Assembly (NCBI GenBank): GCA_031411055.1
Contig: JANOAI010000273.1
Span: forward strand, 1 to 6,996
Reading direction: 5' to 3'
Origin: JAIYDQ01 sp031411055
GTDB lineage: Bacteria > Planctomycetota > Planctomycetia > Pirellulales > Pirellulaceae
Length of the DNA stretch: 6,996 nt
The position numbers and the translations under genes are program-made. Shown here piece after piece: positions 1-5,932 of this stretch (the stretch's first letter is position 1; each line of letters opens with the position of its first letter). The notes beneath the pieces were generated by a model. The model was not told the origin of the DNA. It worked only from the letters and a program-made list of their open reading frames with translations, and did not search any database.

Positions 1-30
1 CTCCACCACCGCCAACGCGATAGTTAAGCG

Positions 31-108
31 GGAACGGGGAGTTAAAAATCAGGTTAAAGTCGCCTTTGCAGTGCAAAGGCGACTTTAATCAATTTAAGGA
101 ACGGGGAG
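31..108. repeat. 11-bp direct repeat GGAACGGGGAG flanking a palindrome
   Basis: The 11-mer GGAACGGGGAG occurs exactly twice, at 31-41 and 98-108, one copy on each side of the perfect palindrome at 54-88. Both copies are preceded by TTAAG (24-28 and 94-98) with a 3-nt length difference between them. The segment between the copies begins and ends with TTAA (42-45 and 94-97). The arrangement resembles a small non-autonomous repeat element with a duplicated flank, but no transposase is present and this identity is an inference. The identity of the two copies is directly visible. Confidence 0.7.
54..88. repeat. Perfect inverted repeat (17-bp arms); possible bidirectional terminator
   Basis: The left arm TTAAAGTCGCCTTTGCA (54-70) is the exact reverse complement of the right arm at 72-88, with a single G at 71 between them. 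As RNA it would fold into a hairpin of about 16 bp with a 3-nt loop. The stem has an A-rich foot on one side and a T-rich foot on the other, as in bidirectional intrinsic terminators. On the minus strand a five-T run follows a few bases after the stem. It lies about 120 bp upstream of the exported-protein gene. It could end transcription from a gene outside the window, or it could be one copy of a dispersed intergenic palindrome. The hairpin is certain from sequence; the role is inferred. Confidence 0.75.
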
Positions 109-210
109 AGGATTTCTTGGGCTAGGCTATTCGCGACGGACGATACATAAAGTTGAGTGTCGATTCCATGGTTGGAAATTCACCGACTCCGTCTCGAACG
201 TTGGTTGCGC

Positions 211-2001
211 ATGTCGATAGCAAGCATTTGCTTCAAATCTACGTTTCCGTTCGGTATAGCTCGTAAGTCGAATCGGCTTCTTCGAGCCTGTTTCGTGCTA
301 TGGGCGGCGTTATCCATTCCGTCGAACGTTGGGCGAACGAACGATGTGATCTACTGGTCGAAAAGCGACTTCACGATCCCATTCCATGTTGACCAAAACG
401 GCCAGCTCCCGGCTGAGGTCCAACTCGAGTCGTCGGCGGATCTTGGCGCGACATGGAACTTGCATGCCCGGGGTGATCTTAAGTCGCGACAGTTTCGTTT
501 TGAATCGAAAGAAGACGGGCTGATTTGGTTTCGCATCAAGACGATGGATGGTTCCGGCAAGACTTTCGACCCAGGTGGAGCTCCACTCAAAATCATGGTC
601 GACACTAAAAGTCCCGAATTAAGCTTGTCCGTCGATACGAATGATCGCGGTGATATGGAAGCGAGATTCATCGTCCGAGATGCGAATCCGGTTGCGACTG
701 GACTAAGACTCGAATACCAAACAGAACAAGACCAACGCTGGACCACGATTCCATTCACAACCTCGGAAGGCTTAACCGAAATGAGTGGCAATGGTACGTG
801 GGTAATGCCCTCGGCGGCACGGCAGTTGGTCGTGCGATTGATTGCCCGGGATGCGGCAGGCAATGAATCCGAAGTAACTCGACTGCCACAAGTTCCGAAG
901 ACGGCTTTCGGCCGTGGCGGACTGCAGCTTGCCAGCGGCAATCCCAATCCACGTTTCACGCAGAGCTACCCGACGTCAAATCCAGCCATACCAAGCGTCC
1001 CAACGACGCTGCCGAATACGCCGGCAACGAAAAACGCAAACGGTGCGACAACTCCGCTTGCTCAGAACACCGCCGATTATCCGTCAAACCGAAGCCCGTC
1101 TGTTTCAAATTCTAGTGCTCATCGAAATCCAGCCGGTCCATCGACCACGCCGGCTCCGACGGCGACTCCCATTTCTTCTGCCAGCCCCTATCCACTTCGC
1201 AGTTTGGATGAAATTCAAAATCAGTCTCAGAAGGCCGCCGAAGAAGTTCTGTACCTTGACGGCGCACCTGCTCCTTCTTCGAACAACCGTGAAGCCACCT
1301 CCCATCACTCACCACTTTCTGTCGAACCGTCTCCAGCACTCGAAGGTGACGGGAAAGCTTTAACCGAGAAACCTTTCTACAGCTCATCGAAAGCTTTCAG
1401 TCTCGACTATGCCGTCGACTCGCCCGCCGCATCGCCCATTGCTGCGGTCGAGCTTTGGGGAACGGCCGATGGTGGAAAGATCTGGGAACGCTGGGGAACC
1501 GATCCAGATGGCGTGAGCCCATTCGACATTAAAGTAGAAACAGAAGGTCTATTCGGATTCCGAATGGTGATTGTCGGTTCGAATGGCTTAGCGAGTAACC
1601 GCCCTCGCAATGGTGACAATGCAGATGCTTGGATTCACGTCGATACGGAAATCCCATCTGCCCGGATACACTCGGCTCAATACGGAAAAGGTACCGAAGC
1701 TGGTTCGATGGTCATTGAATATTTAGCCCGCGATAGCTTCTTCGGTGAACGCCCTGTATCACTCTCGTACAGTGAGCTCCCAAGTGGTCCTTGGGTGACA
1801 ATTGCCAATGGACTCCGCAACACTGGGCGATACGTTTGGATGTCAGATCCGAATCTTCCACCTCGCGTTTATCTCAAACTCGAAGCCCATGATGAGGCTG
1901 GAAATATTGGTGAGCACCGCATGGACGTTCCCATCGATATTGCCGGACTTGCCCCTCGAGGGCGGATCCAAGGCTTTCGTCCGATTACTACACGTCCATG
2001 A
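211..2001 (+). CDS. Exported protein of unknown function with two homologous beta-rich units
   Basis: No enzymatic family is recognised. The start is set at ATG 211 (596 aa). The frame is open back to a GTG at 157, directly after an in-frame TGA, which would add 18 residues. Neither start has a clear ribosome site, and ATG 211 gives the shorter and more sensible leader. The N-terminus has a basic stretch (RKSNRLLR) and a hydrophobic core (ACFVLWAALSIP, about 28-39), consistent with a signal peptide and export. Unit 1 (about 47-230) and unit 2 (about 390-580) share a pattern: VQL..SxDxGxTW versus VELxGTADGGKIW, then GLxxFR, xxVDTxxP, a second strand set with RD, LxYxxxxxxWxTI, GxxxWxM, and RDAAGNxSE versus HDEAGNIGE. 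This indicates internal duplication of an immunoglobulin-like or fibronectin-like double-sandwich unit. The linker (about 231-389) is low-complexity and rich in Ser, Thr, Pro, Asn and Ala. A cell-surface or periplasmic binding or structural role is the likely inference. The 3' end overlaps the convergent gene by 14 bp. Confidence 0.85.
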   Translation: MSIASICFKSTFPFGIARKSNRLLRACFVLWAALSIPSNVGRTNDVIYWSKSDFTIPFHVDQNGQLPAEVQLESSADLGATWNLHARGDLKSRQFRFESKEDGLIWFRIKTMDGSGKTFDPGGAPLKIMVDTKSPELSLSVDTNDRGDMEARFIVRDANPVATGLRLEYQTEQDQRWTTIPFTTSEGLTEMSGNGTWVMPSAARQLVVRLIARDAAGNESEVTRLPQVPKTAFGRGGLQLASGNPNPRFTQSYPTSNPAIPSVPTTLPNTPATKNANGATTPLAQNTADYPSNRSPSVSNSSAHRNPAGPSTTPAPTATPISSASPYPLRSLDEIQNQSQKAAEEVLYLDGAPAPSSNNREATSHHSPLSVEPSPALEGDGKALTEKPFYSSSKAFSLDYAVDSPAASPIAAVELWGTADGGKIWERWGTDPDGVSPFDIKVETEGLFGFRMVIVGSNGLASNRPRNGDNADAWIHVDTEIPSARIHSAQYGKGTEAGSMVIEYLARDSFFGERPVSLSYSELPSGPWVTIANGLRNTGRYVWMSDPNLPPRVYLKLEAHDEAGNIGEHRMDVPIDIAGLAPRGRIQGFRPITTRP

Positions 2002-2926
2002 CCATGGCTCCGTGCCGGAACGCGAGAACGGGATCGCTCCAGGTAGGGATAAACTCCTGAGCGATAAAACCTTGATAGCCTGTTTCCAAAATCGCTTTGA
2101 GGATTGGTTCGTAGTTGATCTCTTGTGTCTCATCCATTTCAGCCCGCCCAGGGTTACCCGCCGTGTGATAGTGCCCAATGAGCGAATGATACTTCTTGAT
2201 CCGTCGAATCACGTCGCCATTCATGATCTGAACATGATAGATATCGAACAGCAAGCGAAAATTCGGCGAGTCCATCCGCTTCACCAGATCGAAGCAACGT
2301 TCGACATCATCCCCAAAATAGCCGGGATGCCCTTTCATCGGATGTGAGTCATCGCGTGAATTGAGATGTTCAAGTACCAGCGTTACCTGATTCTTCTCGG
2401 CATGTTCAATGACTTTCTTCCAGCAATCGAGACAGTTCTTCTCGGCTATCGCGTCGTCCATCCCTGGGACACGCATTCCCGTGAAGGTGATCACACTCTT
2501 GGCACCAAACTCGACGGCCGTGTCAATGCTCTTCATCAGCTTTTGGACACACTCGGCGTGATTATCTGTGCTTGTTGGGCCAGCGCCAAAACCGTGGCTG
2601 CCGACCAATGATATCTTAAGTCCCTTGGCTTTAGCTTCTGGATAGAACTTCGTATCGATCCCCTCGATTCCTTCCAGCCCAACTTCAACACACAAATCGA
2701 TCAGATTCGGAATCGGCATCGGCTTATAGCACCAGCCCATCACCGATTGCCGGACACGCTTTTTTTGTATCCGAAAGTCGGCTGGAACTTTCGATGTCGC
2801 AGTCAATGGCGTGTCGCCGTATCCTGTTGATGTTATGGAAAGCGTTACCGTTGCGGCCGCAGCGCTCGCGGTCAACAGTCTTCTCCGTGACAGATTGTTG
2901 CCTGCATTCGATGAAGGAAATCGCAT
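1988..2926 (-). CDS. Tat-signal sugar phosphate isomerase/epimerase-like TIM barrel, hydroxypyruvate-isomerase-like
   Basis: This 312-residue protein belongs to the xylose-isomerase-like TIM-barrel superfamily and most resembles hydroxypyruvate isomerase (Hyi), which interconverts hydroxypyruvate and tartronate semialdehyde. The N-terminus has a twin-arginine motif (SRRRLL, residues 13-18) and an Ala/Thr/Ser-rich hydrophobic stretch to about 36, so export through the Tat system is predicted. The barrel runs from about residue 58 to the end. Likely metal/catalytic residues are E186 (LVLEHLN), D228 (LFDIYHVQ), H254 (GHYHTAGNPGR) and E291 (AQEF). The family segments DIYHVQIMNGD and NPGR..E...INYEPI are present. 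The start at 2926 is supported by a GAGG six bases upstream. It is the last of three closely spaced minus-strand genes, 36 bp after the Nudix gene. Canonical Hyi is cytoplasmic and lacks a leader, so the real substrate is uncertain; planctomycetes carry many such exported paralogues. Confidence 0.9.
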   Translation of the reverse strand: MRFPSSNAGNNLSRRRLLTASAAAATVTLSITSTGYGDTPLTATSKVPADFRIQKKRVRQSVMGWCYKPMPIPNLIDLCVEVGLEGIEGIDTKFYPEAKAKGLKISLVGSHGFGAGPTSTDNHAECVQKLMKSIDTAVEFGAKSVITFTGMRVPGMDDAIAEKNCLDCWKKVIEHAEKNQVTLVLEHLNSRDDSHPMKGHPGYFGDDVERCFDLVKRMDSPNFRLLFDIYHVQIMNGDVIRRIKKYHSLIGHYHTAGNPGRAEMDETQEINYEPILKAILETGYQGFIAQEFIPTWSDPVLAFRHGAMVMDV

Positions 2927-2932
2927 GACGAA

Positions 2933-2936
2933 CCTC
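2933..2936 (-). promoter_or_regulatory. Ribosome binding site GAGG for the Tat-signal TIM-barrel gene
   Basis: On the minus strand GAGG lies six bases before the ATG at 2926. It is one of the few recognisable Shine-Dalgarno sequences in the window, and it fixes the start that includes the complete twin-arginine leader. Confidence 0.55.
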
Positions 2937-2962
2937 GGGATAAAAGAGCTAAAAAATGATTG

Positions 2963-3565
2963 TTAGTAGAGATGGTCAATACAAAGCTGCGACCAAGTCT
3001 CGAAGAAATCCCGATCTTGCTTGATCCCTTCGATCGATCGAAAACCCGCTGAGACAAGTTCATCTTCGCGAGCTTTTGCGTGGCACGAATGCAGCTGCAT
3101 GATGTGAACGACGCCAAGGTGAACTCGGCCAACGTCGGTTGTGTCATCATAAATCAAGCCGACGATCCGGTCGTTACGGCAGCCGCATTCAATCTCGATC
3201 TCTTCTTCCAACTCGCGTTGCATCCCAGTCTGGTACCAATCATCGCCTTGCGTATCTTCAACCGAGATGTGGCCACCAATTCCAACACTTCGTTTTGCAT
3301 GCAAGCGAGCTTCGCCTTGTCCCTTGCCGCGTGTGTATTGAAAAACGCTGGTGCCTTCAGAATTCGTACACTCCAATATCACATAGGGTATTAGCTGTTT
3401 GAATCGCGGGTCCGTTTCACACTGGCTGCGCGGTAGAAACGATTGATGTTTGCGATCAAGGATTGCCGGAAGATACCGGGTGACATCGGATTGAAAGCCC
3501 GAAAACGCCCCCAACTGCTCAAGCAGCAATGCCGGGACAACTAAAACTTCTTCGTCTTTAGGCAT
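2963..3565 (-). CDS. Nudix-superfamily (MutT-like) predicted phosphoesterase
   Basis: This 200-residue cytoplasmic protein has no leader or membrane segment. The recognisable core is a Nudix region: GIGGHI (95-100) followed by R117-E118-L119-E120-E121-E122, matching the REUxEE helix that binds metal in Nudix hydrolases. The box is degenerate: the spacing between the GG and the helix is longer than in the canonical Gx5Ex7 pattern, an Asp (D109) stands seven residues before R117 where Glu is usual, and the Gly after EE is replaced by E124. The N-terminal EVLVVP, the FKQLIPYVIL strand and GEARLHAKRSVGIGGH fit the COG4112-type 'predicted phosphoesterase, MutT family' (recalled from memory, not searched). 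Such enzymes cleave a nucleoside diphosphate linked to another moiety; the substrate here is unknown. An in-frame TGA sits immediately before ATG 3565, so the protein cannot begin earlier. No clear ribosome site is seen. It lies 40 bp after queA and 36 bp before the TIM-barrel gene, so co-transcription is likely. Confidence 0.85.
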   Translation of the reverse strand: MPKDEEVLVVPALLLEQLGAFSGFQSDVTRYLPAILDRKHQSFLPRSQCETDPRFKQLIPYVILECTNSEGTSVFQYTRGKGQGEARLHAKRSVGIGGHISVEDTQGDDWYQTGMQRELEEEIEIECGCRNDRIVGLIYDDTTDVGRVHLGVVHIMQLHSCHAKAREDELVSAGFRSIEGIKQDRDFFETWSQLCIDHLY

Positions 3566-3605
3566 TCAAACACTCGTGAAATTTGCGGATGAGAGTACAG
3601 ATGAT

Positions 3606-4682
3606 CTACAAGATCAGCATGCAATCTCCGTAGGAATAAAACCGATATCTTTGCTGAATCGCTTCTTGATAAGCTTGGCGAATAAGTTCATGGCCGGCGA
3701 AGGTGGAAACGAGGACCATCAGTGAGCTTTTGGGTAAATGAAAGTTCGTCATCAAACCATCGACGGTTCTAAACGAGTGGCCAGGTCGTATAAACAAATC
3801 GGTCTCACCCTTCCAAGCCGATAGTTTGAGGTCCGGCGCGTTTGCGGCTGCGCTTTCTAGCACTCGTACAGAAGTCGTACCAACGGCGATGGTTCTTCCC
3901 CCTTCGGAACGAGACATGTTCAGACGTTTCACGACGGAATCGCTAATCTCACCAAACTCGGAGTGCATTTGATGGTCTTCCAGCTTCGCCGATTGAATGG
4001 GTCGAAAAGTCCCAAGACCAACATGCAGCGTAACCGAGACAAATGCGAGGCCAGCTTGTCGTAAACGTTGAATCAAATCCGGAGTAAAATGAAGCCCGGC
4101 TGTCGGAGCGGCAACGGAACCCGCAGATCGGGCAAAGACCGTCTGATAACGTACGCGATCATCATCAACCATTTGTCCATTGCGAATGTAGGGTGGGAGC
4201 GGAACTCGACCGCAACGCTCCATGACCGAAGTCCAGTCTTCCAACGGTTCGGGGCGCATTAGCACCTTCCCCTCGTTGCCATTGGCGACTACGACCAAAC
4301 GTCCCTGATCGCGACCTTCTAAATCACGCAACGTTACCGTTTCGGCAACTTGTAGCCGACCACGCGTTTTACCGAGCAACTCGGCGACTCCTTGTTCACC
4401 CTCGCGGAGAAAGAGTCCTTCCCAGCGACCCTGCGTCAAGGTGCGAAACCCGACCAACCGTGCTGGCACAACCTTCGAATCGTTGACGACCATCACATCA
4501 CCAGCCCGCAAAATCTGGGGAAGATCGCGAACATGCGCATGATCGATCGACTGACGGGCTCGATCGATCAGCATCAATCTCGCATCAGCTCGATTTGGAA
4601 GAGCTTCTTGAGCGATGAGTTCTCGAGGCAGAACATAGTCGTACCGGCTGAGTTCATCACCAATATTTTCGGGGCTAGTCAT
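3606..4682 (-). CDS. queA: S-adenosylmethionine:tRNA ribosyltransferase-isomerase (QueA)
   Basis: QueA transfers and isomerises the ribosyl group of S-adenosylmethionine onto 7-aminomethyl-7-deazaguanine in the wobble position of GUN-anticodon tRNAs, giving epoxyqueuosine. It acts in the cytoplasm in queuosine synthesis. At 358 residues the length is close to that usual for the family. Family signatures appear in order: YDYVLPRELIAQ (14-25), VNDSKVVPARL (66-76), GRVPLPPYI (158-166), RYQTVFA (178-184), GSVAAPTAGLHFT (188-200), VTLHVGLGTFRPI (217-229), HQMHSE (237-242), IAVGTTSVRVLES (265-277), DLFIRPGHSF (295-304), TNFHLPKSSLMVLVSTFAG (312-330) and the C-terminal YRFYSYGDCMLIL. No key segment is missing. 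It is first of three tandem minus-strand genes and divergent from the glycosyltransferase gene, with about 50 bp between starts. No tgt or other queuosine gene is in the window. A perfect 11-bp inverted repeat lies in its early coding region. Confidence 0.98.
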   Translation of the reverse strand: MTSPENIGDELSRYDYVLPRELIAQEALPNRADARLMLIDRARQSIDHAHVRDLPQILRAGDVMVVNDSKVVPARLVGFRTLTQGRWEGLFLREGEQGVAELLGKTRGRLQVAETVTLRDLEGRDQGRLVVVANGNEGKVLMRPEPLEDWTSVMERCGRVPLPPYIRNGQMVDDDRVRYQTVFARSAGSVAAPTAGLHFTPDLIQRLRQAGLAFVSVTLHVGLGTFRPIQSAKLEDHQMHSEFGEISDSVVKRLNMSRSEGGRTIAVGTTSVRVLESAAANAPDLKLSAWKGETDLFIRPGHSFRTVDGLMTNFHLPKSSLMVLVSTFAGHELIRQAYQEAIQQRYRFYSYGDCMLIL

Positions 4683-4735
4683 ACTATAAGACAGTGTAGC
4701 GAGCGTCGAATGAAGCTGATAGGATGCACTCGGCC
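4683..4735. promoter_or_regulatory. Compact divergent intergenic region between queA and the glycosyltransferase gene
   Basis: Only 53 bases separate the two divergent start codons, so promoters for both directions must sit here or extend into the opposite gene. Towards queA a TACACT (plus-strand 4693-4698) could be a -10 element. Towards the glycosyltransferase a TACTAT (4682-4687) could serve. Neither has a convincing -35 partner at normal spacing. No operator-like palindrome or riboswitch is visible. That regulation lies here is inferred from gene orientation. Confidence 0.4.
4721..4724 (+). promoter_or_regulatory. Probable ribosome binding site AGGA deciding the glycosyltransferase start
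   Basis: AGGA lies 11 bases before the ATG at 4736. It overlaps the alternative in-frame ATG at 4724, which therefore has no usable ribosome site of its own. This favours translation from 4736, giving the N-terminus MKIDLIITELAVGGAEQ, which aligns well with the usual GT4 opening strand. Confidence 0.45.
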
Positions 4736-5929
4736 ATGAAGATCGATCTCATCATCACCGAATTGGCGGTCGGAGGTGCCGAGCAGTGTTTGACCAATCT
4801 CGCGTTACACCTGCGGGAGCACTCGCATTCTGTCCGCGTTTTAGCCTTAAGTAGGCCTCCTGACGAGGGTCACGATCGCCTTTTCGATCGCCTCGAAGGT
4901 CAGAATATCGAAGTCCATTTTCTTGGCGGCGAAACCTGGTGGCATCTCCCCTGGGTTCTCGCTCGTTTGTGGCAAAAAATTCGCAGCTCGCCCCCCGAAA
5001 TCGCACAATCATTTCTTTTTCATGCCAACGTTTTGGCAGCCCTTCTCTATCCTTTCTTCAAAGTACCGCTCGTAGGTGGTGCCAGAGTCGTGGATCCTCG
5101 CTACGGTCGGCATTGGTTAAACTGGCTCTCTTCGATGGCCATGAGTCGACTCGTGTGTGTCAGTCAGTCCGTGGCCGAACACAGCCAAAATTACGATAAA
5201 GTCGATCCCAAGAAAATTGTCGTGATTGCGAACGGCATTACGAGCGTAAACGCCGATTTTGGATCCCCATCGGAATCGATCGACCCGACAAAGCAGTTCA
5301 TCAAAGCAAAATCTTATGCGCAGCGACAACTTGGAATCGCACCTGCGACGCCTTGCTTGCTTTTTGTTGGTCGATTACATCATCAAAAGGGGGTCGATGT
5401 GTTGATGTCCCGCGCCGACGAAATTCTGTCCGCCTTACCACTTCACCAAATCATTTTCATCGGCGATGGCCCGATGAAATCACAGTTGCAAACCCAGGCC
5501 AGCCACTGCAAACACGAAACGCGTATCCACTTCGTTGGCCGTCGCGACGATGTCGCTAACTGGATGCAGTCATGCCAACTTCTATTGTTGCCAACTCGGT
5601 ACGAAGGGATGCCGAATGTTGTCCTCGAAGCCATGTCCTTCGGATTGCCCGTCATCAGCACCCAAGCCGAAGGTGTTTTGGAGCTCCTCGGGGACGCAGC
5701 CGCCGAACAGACGGTCGCCGTCGGCGATTGGGATGCCTGGTCGCGAAAAGTTGTCGAAGTAGCCGCAAATGGAGTGCTTCACCAGAAGCTATCCAGGGTC
5801 AATCTTGATCGTTGTATCCAGTACTTTGATCTAAATGAAAAGATGCAACAATATGAAATGCTGTATCGTGAAGTGTTGAACGATTCCTCGCCGCCTTCTC
5901 CTCTCAAAACCTTTCCCCAGGATGATTGA
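4736..5929 (+). CDS. GT4-type (GT-B fold) glycosyltransferase
   Basis: This is a 397-residue cytoplasmic glycosyltransferase of group 1 (GT4) that should transfer a sugar from an activated nucleotide donor to an acceptor, probably in polysaccharide, lipid or protein glycan assembly. The N-terminal half begins with a beta strand and ELAVGGAEQ (about 9-17), typical of the acceptor-side Rossmann domain, and ends near CVSQSVAEH and IVVIANGI (about 141-168). The C-terminal donor domain shows LLFVGRLHHQKGVDVL (208-223), FIGDGP (241-246), IHFVGRRDDV (264-273), and the retaining-enzyme E-x7-E motif in YEGMPNVVLEAMSFGLPVI (E290 and E298). No membrane segment is evident. Another in-frame ATG exists 12 bases upstream at 4724; the later one is preferred because of AGGA placement and the family N-terminus. 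It is divergent from queA and followed after 3 bp by the SMP-30 gene. Donor, acceptor and product cannot be read from the sequence. Confidence 0.93.
   Translation: MKIDLIITELAVGGAEQCLTNLALHLREHSHSVRVLALSRPPDEGHDRLFDRLEGQNIEVHFLGGETWWHLPWVLARLWQKIRSSPPEIAQSFLFHANVLAALLYPFFKVPLVGGARVVDPRYGRHWLNWLSSMAMSRLVCVSQSVAEHSQNYDKVDPKKIVVIANGITSVNADFGSPSESIDPTKQFIKAKSYAQRQLGIAPATPCLLFVGRLHHQKGVDVLMSRADEILSALPLHQIIFIGDGPMKSQLQTQASHCKHETRIHFVGRRDDVANWMQSCQLLLLPTRYEGMPNVVLEAMSFGLPVISTQAEGVLELLGDAAAEQTVAVGDWDAWSRKVVEVAANGVLHQKLSRVNLDRCIQYFDLNEKMQQYEMLYREVLNDSSPPSPLKTFPQDD
5919..5922 (+). promoter_or_regulatory. Ribosome binding site AGGA for the SMP-30 gene, inside the upstream coding end
   Basis: AGGA lies ten bases before ATG 5933 and within the last codons of the glycosyltransferase gene. 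The glycosyltransferase stop TGA (5927-5929) falls between this site and the start, which is the layout expected for translational coupling. Confidence 0.45.
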
Positions 5930-5932
5930 TCG

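Noticed and set aside
1..23. Possible 3' end of an upstream gene (frame reading PPPPTR then TAG at 21-23)
   Set aside because: A six-codon tail ending in a stop is too little evidence, and the other two plus frames also run to stops nearby. It cannot be told from chance.
117..147. Possible sigma-70 promoter (TTGGGC at 117-122, GATACA at 142-147) before the exported-protein gene
   Set aside because: Both hexamers match poorly and the spacing is 19 bp. No other support was visible.
351..959. 202-codon open frame on the minus strand
   Set aside because: It lies wholly antisense to the exported-protein gene, whose duplicated domain pattern proves the plus-strand frame. The antisense translation has no recognisable domain and an arginine/serine-rich composition typical of a shadow frame.
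914..1363. 149-codon plus-strand frame within the linker region
   Set aside because: It is a frame-shifted reading of the Ser/Thr/Pro-rich linker, giving an Arg/Gln/Leu-rich sequence with no domain. The overlapping frame is better supported.
1951..1963. Short hairpin GCCC-CTCGA-GGGC downstream of the TIM-barrel stop
   Set aside because: The stem is only four to five base pairs, no T-run follows on either strand, and it lies in coding sequence, so it is not a credible intrinsic terminator.
1802..2347. 181-codon plus-strand frame crossing the convergent junction
   Set aside because: It is antisense to the TIM-barrel gene over most of its length and out of frame with the exported-protein gene. 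No domain or start signal supports it.
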